From positions 4,512 to 68,511 of the forward strand of contig CAZKCM010000020.1 in the NCBI GenBank assembly GCA_964551315.1: a stretch of DNA of 64,000 nucleotides. Direction: 5' to 3'. Source of the stretch: Virgifigura sp964551315. GTDB taxonomy: Bacteria; Pseudomonadota; Alphaproteobacteria; Dongiales; Dongiaceae. The translations under genes and the position numbers were made by a program. The notes below the pieces were generated by a model. It was not told the DNA's origin. It made no database searches and worked only from the letters and a program-made list of their open reading frames with translations. Positions 33,978 to 41,393 of this stretch are shown here, piece after piece (position 1 is the stretch's first letter; every line of letters starts with the position of its first letter).

Positions 33978-35027
33978 ATGGACTGGTCGCGATTCCCCCG
34001 GTTGCGCGTCGCGCATCTGCCGACACCGCTTGAGCCGCTCGAAAGGCTCAGCGCCTTGCTCAGGGGGCCACGCATCTGGATCAAGCGCGACGACTGCACC
34101 GGGGTGGCAACGGGCGGCAACAAGGCGCGGAAGCTGGAGTTCCTTCTGGCCGATGCGCTCAAGGTGGGCGCCGATACGATCGTCACCACGGGTGCAACGC
34201 AATCCAATCACGTGCGCCAGACGGCGGCGCTGTCGGCGAAGCTCGGGCTCGACTTCGTGGCGCTCCTCGAACGGCGCCGGACGACCGACGAGCCGAGCTT
34301 CAATGACAACGGCAACGTCTTCCTGGACCGCCTGTTCGGCGCCTCGACGCGGATTGTGCCCGGCGGCACGGACATGCGGGAGCTCATGGAACGGACCGTC
34401 GAAGAGCTGCGGGCCGCGGGGCGGCGGCCCTATTCTATTCCTACCGGCGGATCCAACCCGATCGGCGCCCTCGGCTATGTGGAGGCTGCCGGCGAGTTGC
34501 TCGACCAGGCGGCGAGGATGGGACTCGAGATCGATGAGATCCTGCATCCGACCGGCAGCGCAGGCACACAGGCCGGCCTGGTGGTCGGGCTCGCCGCGCG
34601 CGGGCGGCCGATCCCGGTCCTCGGGCTCAGCGTCGGGAAGCCGCGGGCGGAGCTGGAGCCGATCGTCCTCGAAATGGCGAAGCAGACGGCCGAACATGCC
34701 GGACTGACCGTGACGATCGACCCGGAAGCCGTTCGCGTCGATTCGGATTATGTCGGCGGCGGATACGCACTGCCCACTCCGGACATGATCGAAGCGGTCA
34801 AGCTCGTGGCCCGATGCGAGGGCATCCTGCTCGACCCCGTCTACACGGGCAAGGCAATGGCCGGCCTGATCGCCCGGATCCGGGCCGGGCGGCACGCCTC
34901 TTCGCGCAACATCGTTTTCTGGCATACTGGAGGGAGCGCGGGCCTGTTCGCCTATCCGGAGGTCTTCGATCTGGCCGCCGACGCGGAAGGAGGATTTCGG
35001 CAGGCGACGCTCGCTGCCGGATCGTAG
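33978..35027 (+). CDS. D-cysteine desulfhydrase / L-cysteate sulfo-lyase family PLP enzyme
   Basis: The 349-residue fold-type II PLP protein has its Schiff-base lysine at Lys49 in GGNKARK, followed by GATQSNHVRQTAA and the phosphate-binding GSAGTQAGL. This wording is shared by DcyD, CuyA (cysteate sulfo-lyase) and ACC deaminase. Length and overall layout fit DcyD/CuyA. It is embedded between the binding-protein gene and the permease genes of an amino-acid ABC transporter, so the imported substrate is probably a sulfur or sulfonated amino acid; this is inference from context. The start at ATG 33978 has only AGGA close by. Confidence 0.87.
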   Translation: MDWSRFPRLRVAHLPTPLEPLERLSALLRGPRIWIKRDDCTGVATGGNKARKLEFLLADALKVGADTIVTTGATQSNHVRQTAALSAKLGLDFVALLERRRTTDEPSFNDNGNVFLDRLFGASTRIVPGGTDMRELMERTVEELRAAGRRPYSIPTGGSNPIGALGYVEAAGELLDQAARMGLEIDEILHPTGSAGTQAGLVVGLAARGRPIPVLGLSVGKPRAELEPIVLEMAKQTAEHAGLTVTIDPEAVRVDSDYVGGGYALPTPDMIEAVKLVARCEGILLDPVYTGKAMAGLIARIRAGRHASSRNIVFWHTGGSAGLFAYPEVFDLAADAEGGFRQATLAAGS

Positions 35028-35058
35028 CGGACCGGAGCCGGAACGGGGCAGGGGATCG

Positions 35059-36267
35059 ATGAGCGACGCGAAGCCCGGCACGCACGGATCCCGCGCGCGG
35101 GACGAGGCGGCGCGGGGCCGGCGGATCTCGTGGTCCAATCCCGCCTTTCGAGGCCTGGTGTGGCAGGTCCTCGCGGTCGGCCTCGTGGCGGCGGGGCTCG
35201 CCTGGCTCGTGGTCAACACGCACGAAAACCTCGAAAGCCGGCGAATCGCCAGCGGTTTCGGGTTTCTCGGCAACGAGGCGGGGCTGCCGATCGGCGAGCA
35301 CCTGATCAGCTACGCCCCGACCGATACCTATCTGCGGGCGCTTCTGGTCGGCGTGCTGAACACGCTTCGCGTCGCGGTGGCCGGCATCGTTCTAGCGACG
35401 GTTCTGGGCACGCTGATCGGGCTTGCCAGGCTTTCGCGCAACTGGCTGCTGTCGCGGCTGTCGGCAGTCTATGTCGAGGTGGTGCGCGACCTGCCGCTGC
35501 TTCTGCAGCTTCTCCTGCTCTACACGCTGCTGCAGGGCCTGCCGCCGCCGCGCCAGGCGCTGAATCCGATCGCGGGCGTCTATCTCTCGAACCGCGGGCT
35601 GATTCTCCCCGCGCTGGAATGGCACGCCGCGCATGGCTGGGTGCTGCTCGCCCTGCTCCTGGGTGCGGCGGGGGCGTTCACTTGCGGGCGCTGGGCGACG
35701 GCCAGGCAGATGGCCGACGGCAGGCCACGCATCGTCTGGCCGTTCGCGCTCGGCCTTGTTCTCGGCCTGCCGGCGCTGGCGGCCATCCTGACCGGCGCGT
35801 CCTGGTCGATCGAATGGCCAGAGCTCAAAGGCTTCAACTTCCGCGGCGGCGTCAACCTGTCGCCGGAGTATTTCGCCCTGCTTCTCGGGCTTGTTCTCTA
35901 CACGGCGGCCTTCATCGCCGAGATCGTACGCGCGGGCGTGCTCTCGGTGCGCCGGGGGCAATGGGAAGCGGCGCAGGCCCTCGGCCTTCGCCCCCGGGTG
36001 ATCCTGAGCCGGGTCGTCCTACCGCAGGCGCTGCGGGTGATCATCCCGCCGGTGACCAGCCAGTATCTCAACCTCACCAAGAATTCGTCGCTGGCGGTGG
36101 CGATCGGCTTCCAGGATATCGTGTCGATCGCGAACACGACGATCAACCAGACGGGCCAGGCGGTGGAGGGGATCGCGATCATCATGGCCGTCTATCTCAC
36201 CATCAGCCTGTCGATCAGCCTGTTCATGAACTGGTACAACCGGCGTGTCGCGCTGGTGGAGCGCTGA
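35059..36267 (+). CDS. aapQ: Amino-acid ABC transporter permease (AapQ-like)
   Basis: The 402-residue inner-membrane protein has a long N-terminal half (first helix near residue 35, then RIASGFGFLGNEAGLPIG) typical of AapQ rather than of short HisM-type permeases. The EAA loop is REGQ-like (RRGQWEAAQALGLRPR) followed by VVLPQALRVIIPP. It should pair with AapM. The gene starts 31 bp after the desulfhydrase stop and is separated from aapM by only three bases. Confidence 0.92.
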   Translation: MSDAKPGTHGSRARDEAARGRRISWSNPAFRGLVWQVLAVGLVAAGLAWLVVNTHENLESRRIASGFGFLGNEAGLPIGEHLISYAPTDTYLRALLVGVLNTLRVAVAGIVLATVLGTLIGLARLSRNWLLSRLSAVYVEVVRDLPLLLQLLLLYTLLQGLPPPRQALNPIAGVYLSNRGLILPALEWHAAHGWVLLALLLGAAGAFTCGRWATARQMADGRPRIVWPFALGLVLGLPALAAILTGASWSIEWPELKGFNFRGGVNLSPEYFALLLGLVLYTAAFIAEIVRAGVLSVRRGQWEAAQALGLRPRVILSRVVLPQALRVIIPPVTSQYLNLTKNSSLAVAIGFQDIVSIANTTINQTGQAVEGIAIIMAVYLTISLSISLFMNWYNRRVALVER

Positions 36268-36270
36268 GCC

Positions 36271-37437
36271 ATGGTGGATCAGGCCGACCACGCCGACTCT
36301 CGCACCGCAAGCCCGGCCCGAATGACGCGGCCGGCCTGCCTCATGCAGCGGCTTCTGATGCGCGCGGCGGGGCTGGTCGGCTGGATGCGCGCGAATCTTT
36401 TTTATTCGTGGGTCTCCACGGCCGTTACGCTCGTCCTCGCCTATGCCGTGGCCCGGATCGGGATCGCGCTCATAGACTGGGCCGCCCTGAGCGCGGTCTG
36501 GTCGGTGCCGGCCGGTCCCTCCGGGCCCGATACGGCGGCGTGCCGGGCGCTCGAAGGCGCCGGCGCGTGCTGGGCGATCATTACGGAGAAACACCGCTTC
36601 GTCCTGTTCGGCACCTATCCCTACGAGGAGCACTGGCGGCCCGCGCTGTGCGTGCTCATCTTTGTCGCGCTCTACGGCGCCACGGCCTGGCGGCGATTGT
36701 GGAACAGGACGTTGCCGCTCGTTTGGGCGCTGGCGGCCGTCGCCGTGGGCGCCCTCATGTGGGGTGGTGTCGCCGGGCTGTCCTACGTGCCCAACGAGCG
36801 CTGGGGCGGGCTCGTGATAACCTTGATGCTCGCCACCTTCGGCCTTGCCTTCGCCTTTCCGCTTGCCGTCCTCGTGGCGCTTGGGAGGCGCTCCAGCCTG
36901 CCGGCGATCCGCATGCTCTGCGTTCTCTACGTCGAGCTGATCCGCGGCGTACCGCTCATCTCGCTGCTTTTCATGGCAAGCGTGGTTCTCCCGCTCTTCC
37001 TTCCCGATGGCATGACCATCGACAAGCTCCTGCGCGCGCAGATCGCCATCACGCTTTTCGCCGGAGCCTATCTCGCGGAGGTCGTGCGGGGCGGGCTCCA
37101 GGCCATACCCAAAGGGCAGTACGAGGCGGCCGATGTGCTTGGGTTCGGCTACTGGACCAAGATCCGGCTGATCATCCTTCCACAGGCGCTTCGCATCGTG
37201 ATCCCGCCGCTGGTGAACACGTTCATCGGGATCTTCAAGGACACGAGCCTGGTGCTCGTGATCGGCATCTTCGACTTGCTCGGGGCCGGCAAGATGGCTG
37301 CGATGGAACCCGCCTGGCAGGGCTTCGCCATCGAGGTCTTCATTTTCTGCGGTCTTGTCTACTTCTCGTTCTGTTTTGCCATGTCGCGTTACAGCCAAAG
37401 ACTAGAGCAGGATCTGAGGTTGCACGAGACGCGGTAG
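36271..37437 (+). CDS. aapM: Amino-acid ABC transporter permease (AapM-like)
   Basis: The 388-residue membrane protein has the AapM layout: helices near 25-45, an extracytoplasmic region with TACRALEGAGACWAIITEKH-like wording at ~88-105, and the EAA loop PKGQYEAADVLGFGYW followed by LIILPQALRIVIPP. Together with AapQ it forms the transmembrane pore. The expected ATP-binding partner AapP does not follow: the next gene is infA on the opposite strand. Confidence 0.92.
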   Translation: MVDQADHADSRTASPARMTRPACLMQRLLMRAAGLVGWMRANLFYSWVSTAVTLVLAYAVARIGIALIDWAALSAVWSVPAGPSGPDTAACRALEGAGACWAIITEKHRFVLFGTYPYEEHWRPALCVLIFVALYGATAWRRLWNRTLPLVWALAAVAVGALMWGGVAGLSYVPNERWGGLVITLMLATFGLAFAFPLAVLVALGRRSSLPAIRMLCVLYVELIRGVPLISLLFMASVVLPLFLPDGMTIDKLLRAQIAITLFAGAYLAEVVRGGLQAIPKGQYEAADVLGFGYWTKIRLIILPQALRIVIPPLVNTFIGIFKDTSLVLVIGIFDLLGAGKMAAMEPAWQGFAIEVFIFCGLVYFSFCFAMSRYSQRLEQDLRLHETR

Positions 37438-37591
37438 CCGTGACAGACCGGCGGCGCGCGCCGGGCATGGCACTCTTTCTCTGCTCTTAAGATTTTTCTT
37501 CGGGAGCGGGGAGCGAATCGCGGCCGGCGTGGCAGCGCAGTCGGCGAGTTTGGATTGGCGGGCGCTCGAAATGCCCGGAGCGCTCTACGAT

Positions 37592-37870
37592 CTAGCGGCG
37601 CCGCTTCGCGACGGGCCGGGGCCGAGGGCTGCGCGCGTCGCTTGACCTCTCGTCCTTGTGGCGGAAGGTCACGCGGCCCTTGGTGAGGTCGTAGGGCGTC
37701 ATCTCGACGGTGACGCGGTCCCCGGCGAGGATGCGGATCCGGTTCTTCTTCATCTTGCCCGATGTGTAGGCCAGCGTCTCGTGCCCGTTGTCGAGCTGGA
37801 CCCGAAAGCGGGCATCGGGCAGTACCTCGAGAACCAGGCCCTCGAACTCGAGCACATCTTCTTTCGCCAA
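37592..37870 (-). CDS. infA: Translation initiation factor IF-1, TTG start
   Basis: The 92-residue protein is an S1/OB-fold IF-1 (MAKEDVLEFEGLVLEVLPDA, then HKMKKNRIRIL-type middle GKMKKNRIRILAGDRV and the MTPYDLTKGRVTFR end). It is longer than E. coli IF-1 by about 20 residues because of a basic Arg/Pro tail. The start codon at 37870 reads TTG, with GGGAGGA seven bases upstream; no in-frame ATG is close by. IF-1 blocks the ribosomal A site during initiation. It follows the cold-shock gene on the same strand with a hairpin between them, so it may be a second, cold-linked infA copy. Confidence 0.93.
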   Translation of the reverse strand: MAKEDVLEFEGLVLEVLPDARFRVQLDNGHETLAYTSGKMKKNRIRILAGDRVTVEMTPYDLTKGRVTFRHKDERSSDARSPRPRPVAKRRR

Positions 37871-37893
37871 TGGCGGGTCCTCCCTAAGGGGTG

Positions 37894-37917
37894 GCGGGGC
37901 GGCCGAAGCCGCCCCGC
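37894..37917 (-). terminator. Hairpin between csp and infA
   Basis: GCGGGGCGGC (37894-37903) and GCCGCCCCGC (37908-37917) pair perfectly over 10 bp. On the transcribed minus strand the loop is the very stable TTCG tetraloop. No long T-run follows, so it may be partial read-through or RNA-stability control rather than full termination. Confidence 0.6.
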
Positions 37918-37924
37918 GGCGCCG

Positions 37925-38131
37925 CTATTCCGCCTTCAGGTTGACGGCGGCCAACTTGCCCTGCTGGCCGCGCTGAACCTCGTAGCTTAGCCTCTGGCCT
38001 TCGTGCAGGCTGCCGATGCCCGACCGTTCAACCGCCGAGATGTGGACGAAAACATCCTTCGAGCCGTCGTCCGGCTGAATGAATCCGTATCCCTTCATGG
38101 CGTTGAACCATTTGACCGTACCGGTGGACAT
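37925..38131 (-). CDS. Cold-shock domain protein
   Basis: The 68-residue protein starts at ATG 38131, with GGAGAG six bases upstream. RNP1 (KGYGFIQP) and RNP2 (VFVHIS) are both present after GTVKWFNAMKG. It binds single-stranded RNA or DNA and probably melts RNA structure at low temperature. It precedes infA, matching a translation-restart role under cold or stress. Confidence 0.94.
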   Translation of the reverse strand: MSTGTVKWFNAMKGYGFIQPDDGSKDVFVHISAVERSGIGSLHEGQRLSYEVQRGQQGKLAAVNLKAE

Positions 38132-38487
38132 GAAACTCTCCGAAAAGTAGACGGCCGCCGCGCAACCTGCGAAGCGGATCAGGCATCGAGATGGATGGAA
38201 CCAGGTCGGCGCTACAAGCGGAGCGAGGAGATGGAAGCCGACCCAAAACGAGCTGACGGGCCAAGCATAGGCAGTCCGCGGCCGTCTTACAACGGTTCTT
38301 GTTCTCTCTCGGCGACCGGATCGGGGTGTCGCGCGCCCGTCTGCCGTGGATCGGGGCAGGGTACCGAAGCCTCCCAAGCGGGCTGGCGGAAGCCGAGTTT
38401 TCCACGGCGGGGGCAAGAGTTTAACAATGGTTAACGCTTCGGGACTTGCCCGCTTGCGTTCGCGTAAGTTCTTACTATAAGGGCCAT

Positions 38488-38508
38488 CTAAAATATGCCT
38501 AAAATATG
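38488..38508. repeat. Tandem 10-mer CTAAAATATG
   Basis: CTAAAATATG occurs at 38488-38497 and again at 38499-38508, an 11-base period or about one helical turn. It is among the most AT-rich DNA in the window and lies 40 bp from the DnaA-box-like pair. Confidence 0.6.
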
Positions 38509-38549
38509 GGCAGATAGTAGACGGCGCTCAAAACCTGCGTCAGACGCAA

Positions 38550-38570
38550 TGATCCACAGAGTTATCCACA
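38550..38570 (+). promoter_or_regulatory. Pair of DnaA-box-like 9-mers
   Basis: TTATCCACA at 38562-38570 is a perfect DnaA box, and TGATCCACA at 38550-38558 differs at one base. They have the same orientation and start 12 bp apart. They could regulate a nearby promoter or titrate DnaA. No replication gene is adjacent. Confidence 0.5.
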
Positions 38571-38592
38571 GAATCTGTTGATAGCCTTCCCG

Positions 38593-38757
38593 ATGAGCCG
38601 TCCTCGATACGAGGAGCGCAGGGCATGGTTCGCCGCGGTCGTCGGTGACATTGATCGAACCGACGATCTGCGGGTGCTCGATTCCGCCCGCGGGCACGCA
38701 CTCGGCGTCCTTCGGTTCTCGGAATTGGGACCCGCCGTCCTGAACGACGAAGCGTGA
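38593..38757 (+). CDS. Possible 54-residue protein
   Basis: An ATG-started frame of 54 codons (MSRPRYEERRAWF... ending LNDEA) follows the DnaA-box-like pair and the possible plus-strand promoter. Composition is mixed and protein-like (acidic and hydrophobic residues, a PAS-like RVLDSARGHALG stretch). There is no good ribosome-binding site. It may equally be a spurious frame. Confidence 0.25.
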   Translation: MSRPRYEERRAWFAAVVGDIDRTDDLRVLDSARGHALGVLRFSELGPAVLNDEA

Positions 38758-38779
38758 GCCCGGCCGCCGCCCGGCCGCT

Positions 38780-38971
38780 CTAAAGCCGGGTCACGCGATC
38801 GGCGTCGCGGCCGAGGGTCTCCCGACAGAACCGCTTGGCGTCCTCCTCGCTCGCCTCGGCGGTTGGGAATGGGCCATCCATCGCCAAGCGCCGCCCGTCG
38901 CGCCAGACCGACCAATGGAAGTTGTCCGTGTCCGTCGGGCCTGACCAGCGCTCGATAACGATCTCGATCAT
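38780..38971 (-). CDS. Small conserved-looking hypothetical protein
   Basis: The 63-residue protein is taken to start at ATG 38971 after GCGGGG. It reads MIEIVIERWSGPTDTDNFHW, then a WRDGRR turn and the helical end EEDAKRFCRETLGRDADRV. It looks like a single compact alpha/beta domain. A longer in-frame start at 39046 lacks a ribosome-binding site. The function is unknown. Confidence 0.55.
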   Translation of the reverse strand: MIEIVIERWSGPTDTDNFHWSVWRDGRRLAMDGPFPTAEASEEDAKRFCRETLGRDADRVTRL

Positions 38972-39131
38972 CCCCGCATACCGGGTCCCATGACCGGAAC
39001 GGTCGAGCGGCTCATTCAGCGCCCCCAGCCCGGTCCCCGGGATCATTGTAATCGAAGAACGGTTTCAAGCCCATAGGGCGCGTTGCGCAGAACCCGTCGC
39101 AAGAGGTTCCTCGCAGCGGCCAGGTAATGAT

Positions 39132-39773
39132 TCAGAGGTCGTTGCCCCGCGGTGCCGCAAGCCCGCGCCAGAACCATCGCGGCGAACGTTCCACCGCGAC
39201 GGCCAGCATTCTCGCGACGGCGCCATAGGCCGCCAGCGGCGCGGTCTCCGGATGGAGCTCGAGATAGGCATCGACGGCAGCCTCGTAGGCGGCGGGTGCG
39301 GCGGCACCGCCGTGCCGGGCTTCGCGATAAGCCAGCGCGACGGCGCGCAGCGTCGCGCGTTCCGGATCGGGCGCGGCGGCAATCACGAGCATCAGCGCCA
39401 CGGCCTCCGCCGCCGTTGCCCGCGTGGCCTTGGGATGGCGGCGCAGGAAGACGGCAATCGCTGCCTCGCGGGCGATCGTGTCGGAGCGACCGCGGAGGCG
39501 CTCCTGCCGATAGGCGAGCGCCAGAGCGCGAAGTGTGGCCCGGTCCGAACAGAGAGCGATGGAGGCCGGCGTGCTCCGATAGGCGCGGGACGGGCGAGGC
39601 GGTCCGGCGGCTCCGGCCTGGGTGCCGTCGTCGGATCGCGCTTCGGCGCCCCGGCCGCCACGCCACCGGAGGCGCGTCGGTGCAGGAATGCTGCGAAACC
39701 GTGCGTATGGCGGCGCCACCGGAACCTTTCGCGCGGGTCTGCCGTTAGAAACACCAATTGCGCTGCGCGGCAT
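39132..39773 (-). CDS. Hypothetical protein with two internal helical repeats
   Basis: The frame from ATG 39773 gives 213 residues. The N-terminal ~90 residues are low-complexity and basic, so the true start may lie further in. The C-terminal part contains two similar units: LRALALAYRQERLRG...AIAVFLRRHPKATRATAAEAVALML and LRAVALAYREARHGG...AVDAYLELHPETAPLAAYGAVARML. This internal duplication of about 50 residues supports a real coding region. No family is recognised. Confidence 0.45.
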   Translation of the reverse strand: MPRSAIGVSNGRPARKVPVAPPYARFRSIPAPTRLRWRGGRGAEARSDDGTQAGAAGPPRPSRAYRSTPASIALCSDRATLRALALAYRQERLRGRSDTIAREAAIAVFLRRHPKATRATAAEAVALMLVIAAAPDPERATLRAVALAYREARHGGAAAPAAYEAAVDAYLELHPETAPLAAYGAVARMLAVAVERSPRWFWRGLAAPRGNDL

Positions 39774-39795
39774 AACCTTCATGGAAGGATGCAGC

Positions 39796-39870
39796 ATGAA
39801 CAGCATTTTCTGGATCATCGGCGTTATCGTCGTGATTATCGCCATTCTGTCCTTGCTGGGCCTCACGTAA
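39796..39870 (+). CDS. 24-residue single-helix membrane peptide, copy 1
   Basis: ATG 39796 follows GGAAGGA by six bases. The peptide starts MNSIFWIIGVIVVIIAIL and ends SLLGLT, so nearly the whole chain is one membrane helix. A second copy lies 317 bp downstream with the shared core IFWIIGVIVV and a partly conserved leader. I recall similar tiny frames in other alphaproteobacteria, but they are usually unannotated. Likely role: a helper subunit or a membrane-stress peptide; unproven. Confidence 0.7.
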   Translation: MNSIFWIIGVIVVIIAILSLLGLT

Positions 39871-40112
39871 CGCATCGACAATCTTTTGTGCGCGCCGCCT
39901 GATTACTTTCCGGAGCATCTCAAAGCCGCGCCAGCGACATACCATCCAACGGTTGGCGAACAGGTGTTGCGGATCGGCCGGCGCAGGGCGCCTCCATAAC
40001 TTGCGTCAAAGCGACGCCGATGGCCAGACCGATCGCGGATTGCCGCCTTATCCGAAGATCCGGGCGAGGCGGCCGGGTGTGATCGTCCTGCGGCATCTTC
40101 GTGGAGCGAGGA

Positions 40113-40190
40113 ATGGCATACAACATTTTCTGGATCATCGGCGTCATCGTGGTCGTGATCGCCGTCCTCCGCCTCGCCGGCATCGTCTGA
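40113..40190 (+). CDS. 25-residue single-helix membrane peptide, copy 2
   Basis: ATG 40113 follows GGAG by six bases. The peptide starts MAYNIFWIIGVIVVVIAVLR and ends LAGIV. It shares 10 consecutive residues with copy 1 and a matching DNA stretch of 17 bases (ATTTTCTGGATCATCGG). The upstream CGGCAT..TTC.TGGA pattern also occurs in both copies, so the duplication included the leader. Conservation of the protein over silent third-base changes argues that it is translated. Confidence 0.72.
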   Translation: MAYNIFWIIGVIVVVIAVLRLAGIV

Positions 40191-40230
40191 GCCGCGCGAC
40201 GACCGACGGCGACGGCGCCTTCCGGGAAGC

Positions 40231-40758
40231 TCAAGCGCTCGCGAGCGCCTTGCGGACGGCTGTTTCGAGCTGGTGCGCGGTGAACGGCTTGAGCAGATAG
40301 CCGGCAGGGTTGATGGCCCGTGCCCGGGCGAGGGTCGGCGCGTCGGCATGCGCCGTCACGAACAGGATGGGGACGCCGAGCCGCTCCTGCAGAGATCGCG
40401 CCGCCACGATGCCGTCGACCTCGCCACGCAGGGTGATGTCCATGAGGACCAGGTCCGGCACGTGGCCGGCGGCGAGATCGAGCGCCTCGGCCGCGGTGGC
40501 CGTCACGCCGATCACGTCGTAGCCGCAGACCTCGAGGACGGAAGAGATATACAGGGCGTTCAACGCTTCGTCCTCGACGATCAGGATGGCGGCCGTTTCG
40601 CGCGACTCTTCCGACTCGTCGGGATCGGTCCCTGTCACCGAGTCCGCTTCCTTCGCCGCCCCGGACTGCGCGCTGCCCCAATGGCTCGCACCGCTCCAAT
40701 GGACCAAGTCGGCGGCGGTGTCGTCGCCGCCAACGCCGAGCTTCGTATCGTAAATCAT
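40231..40758 (-). CDS. Response regulator with unstructured N-terminal extension
   Basis: The 175-residue protein starts at ATG 40758 (GTG 40761 directly precedes it) behind GGGAAG. Residues 1-55 are Asp/Glu/Gly-rich and probably flexible. The receiver domain follows with IVEDEA, phospho-acceptor Asp107 in LVLMDITL, Thr in FVTAHAD and Lys in LLKPF. No DNA-binding domain is present. It is an orphan: no kinase gene is adjacent, so it may serve the HWE kinase 11 kb away or another partner. Confidence 0.9.
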   Translation of the reverse strand: MIYDTKLGVGGDDTAADLVHWSGASHWGSAQSGAAKEADSVTGTDPDESEESRETAAILIVEDEALNALYISSVLEVCGYDVIGVTATAAEALDLAAGHVPDLVLMDITLRGEVDGIVAARSLQERLGVPILFVTAHADAPTLARARAINPAGYLLKPFTAHQLETAVRKALASA

Positions 40759-40986
40759 CACAATACTTCCCGCGCCTCGTTCTGCGGACCTGCCACGCTT
40801 CGCCCGGGCCCACCGATCCGCACTGCGAAGTGGAACGCCGCACCCGGACTGTGTGTTCAGTTGCCGAACACAGTTTCTTGCCTGCAGCCGTTGCCGGGCT
40901 GTGGTGAGAAAAATCGGGCATTTGGCCGTGACGGCCGAAGAACGGCTGTGCTACGGTCCCTCTTTGTCAAAAACAGGAGGACGGTT

Positions 40987-41181
40987 ATGGCAACCAACGC
41001 GCAACTTGCGGCGAAACTCCTTCGCGGGGCGGCGGGGTTTTTCCGCACCGTTGGCGACCAGAACGAACCGATCAGGGCGCAGATGGAGCAGAATGCCCGC
41101 ACCTACGAGCACGTCGCGATGCTTGTCGAGCAGGATCCCAACGCCGAAATGTCTCTCCCGAAAGGGGAAGAGGAAGAGTAG
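40987..41181 (+). CDS. 64-residue helical hypothetical protein
   Basis: ATG 40987 is preceded by AGGAGG (40975-40980) at six bases. The chain MATNAQLAAKLLRGAAGFFR... is amphipathic and helical, with a central NEPIRAQMEQNARTYEHVAM segment and an acidic end (GEEEE). There is no membrane segment. The strong ribosome-binding site makes it a convincing gene. The function is unknown. Confidence 0.72.
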   Translation: MATNAQLAAKLLRGAAGFFRTVGDQNEPIRAQMEQNARTYEHVAMLVEQDPNAEMSLPKGEEEE

Positions 41182-41393
41182 GTGCGGCGGCGAGCCAGAA
41201 CACCCATCCGCGGGCCTGCGGATGATGCTTCCCGTTGAAAGCGGCTCGCTTGTGGCCCGGCTCGAGGCGGGGCGCCAAACATGCCTTCCGCAGCGATGCA
41301 GGGACCGGCGGGCCGAAGGACGAGGCGCGAAGGCTGGGGGGCGAATGATCCGGCCAAATCGGACCCCGACATAAGCAAACGGCCGAGTGTGAC

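Larger units (their letters stand above)
38132..38592. other. Upstream region of csp with AT-rich core
   Basis: The 290 bp nearest csp is GC-rich and shows no convincing gene; it could be a long 5' leader as in other cold-shock genes. From about 38420 the DNA becomes AT-rich and contains TTAACAATGGTTAA (two TTAA half-sites six bases apart, one less than a CtrA box), a possible plus-strand promoter (TTGCGT 38454-38459, TATAAG 38476-38481), a tandem 10-mer and two DnaA-box-like sites. Confidence 0.5.

Noticed and set aside
35130..37490. 786-codon plus-strand frame over the AapQ and AapM genes
   Set aside because: It is a frame-shifted shadow of two well-recognised permease genes and is Arg/Gly/Ala-rich without helices.
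38421..38436. TTAACAATGGTTAA as a CtrA binding site
   Set aside because: The spacing between TTAA half-sites is six, not the seven of the consensus, and no cell-cycle gene is adjacent. Kept only as part of the AT-rich cluster note.
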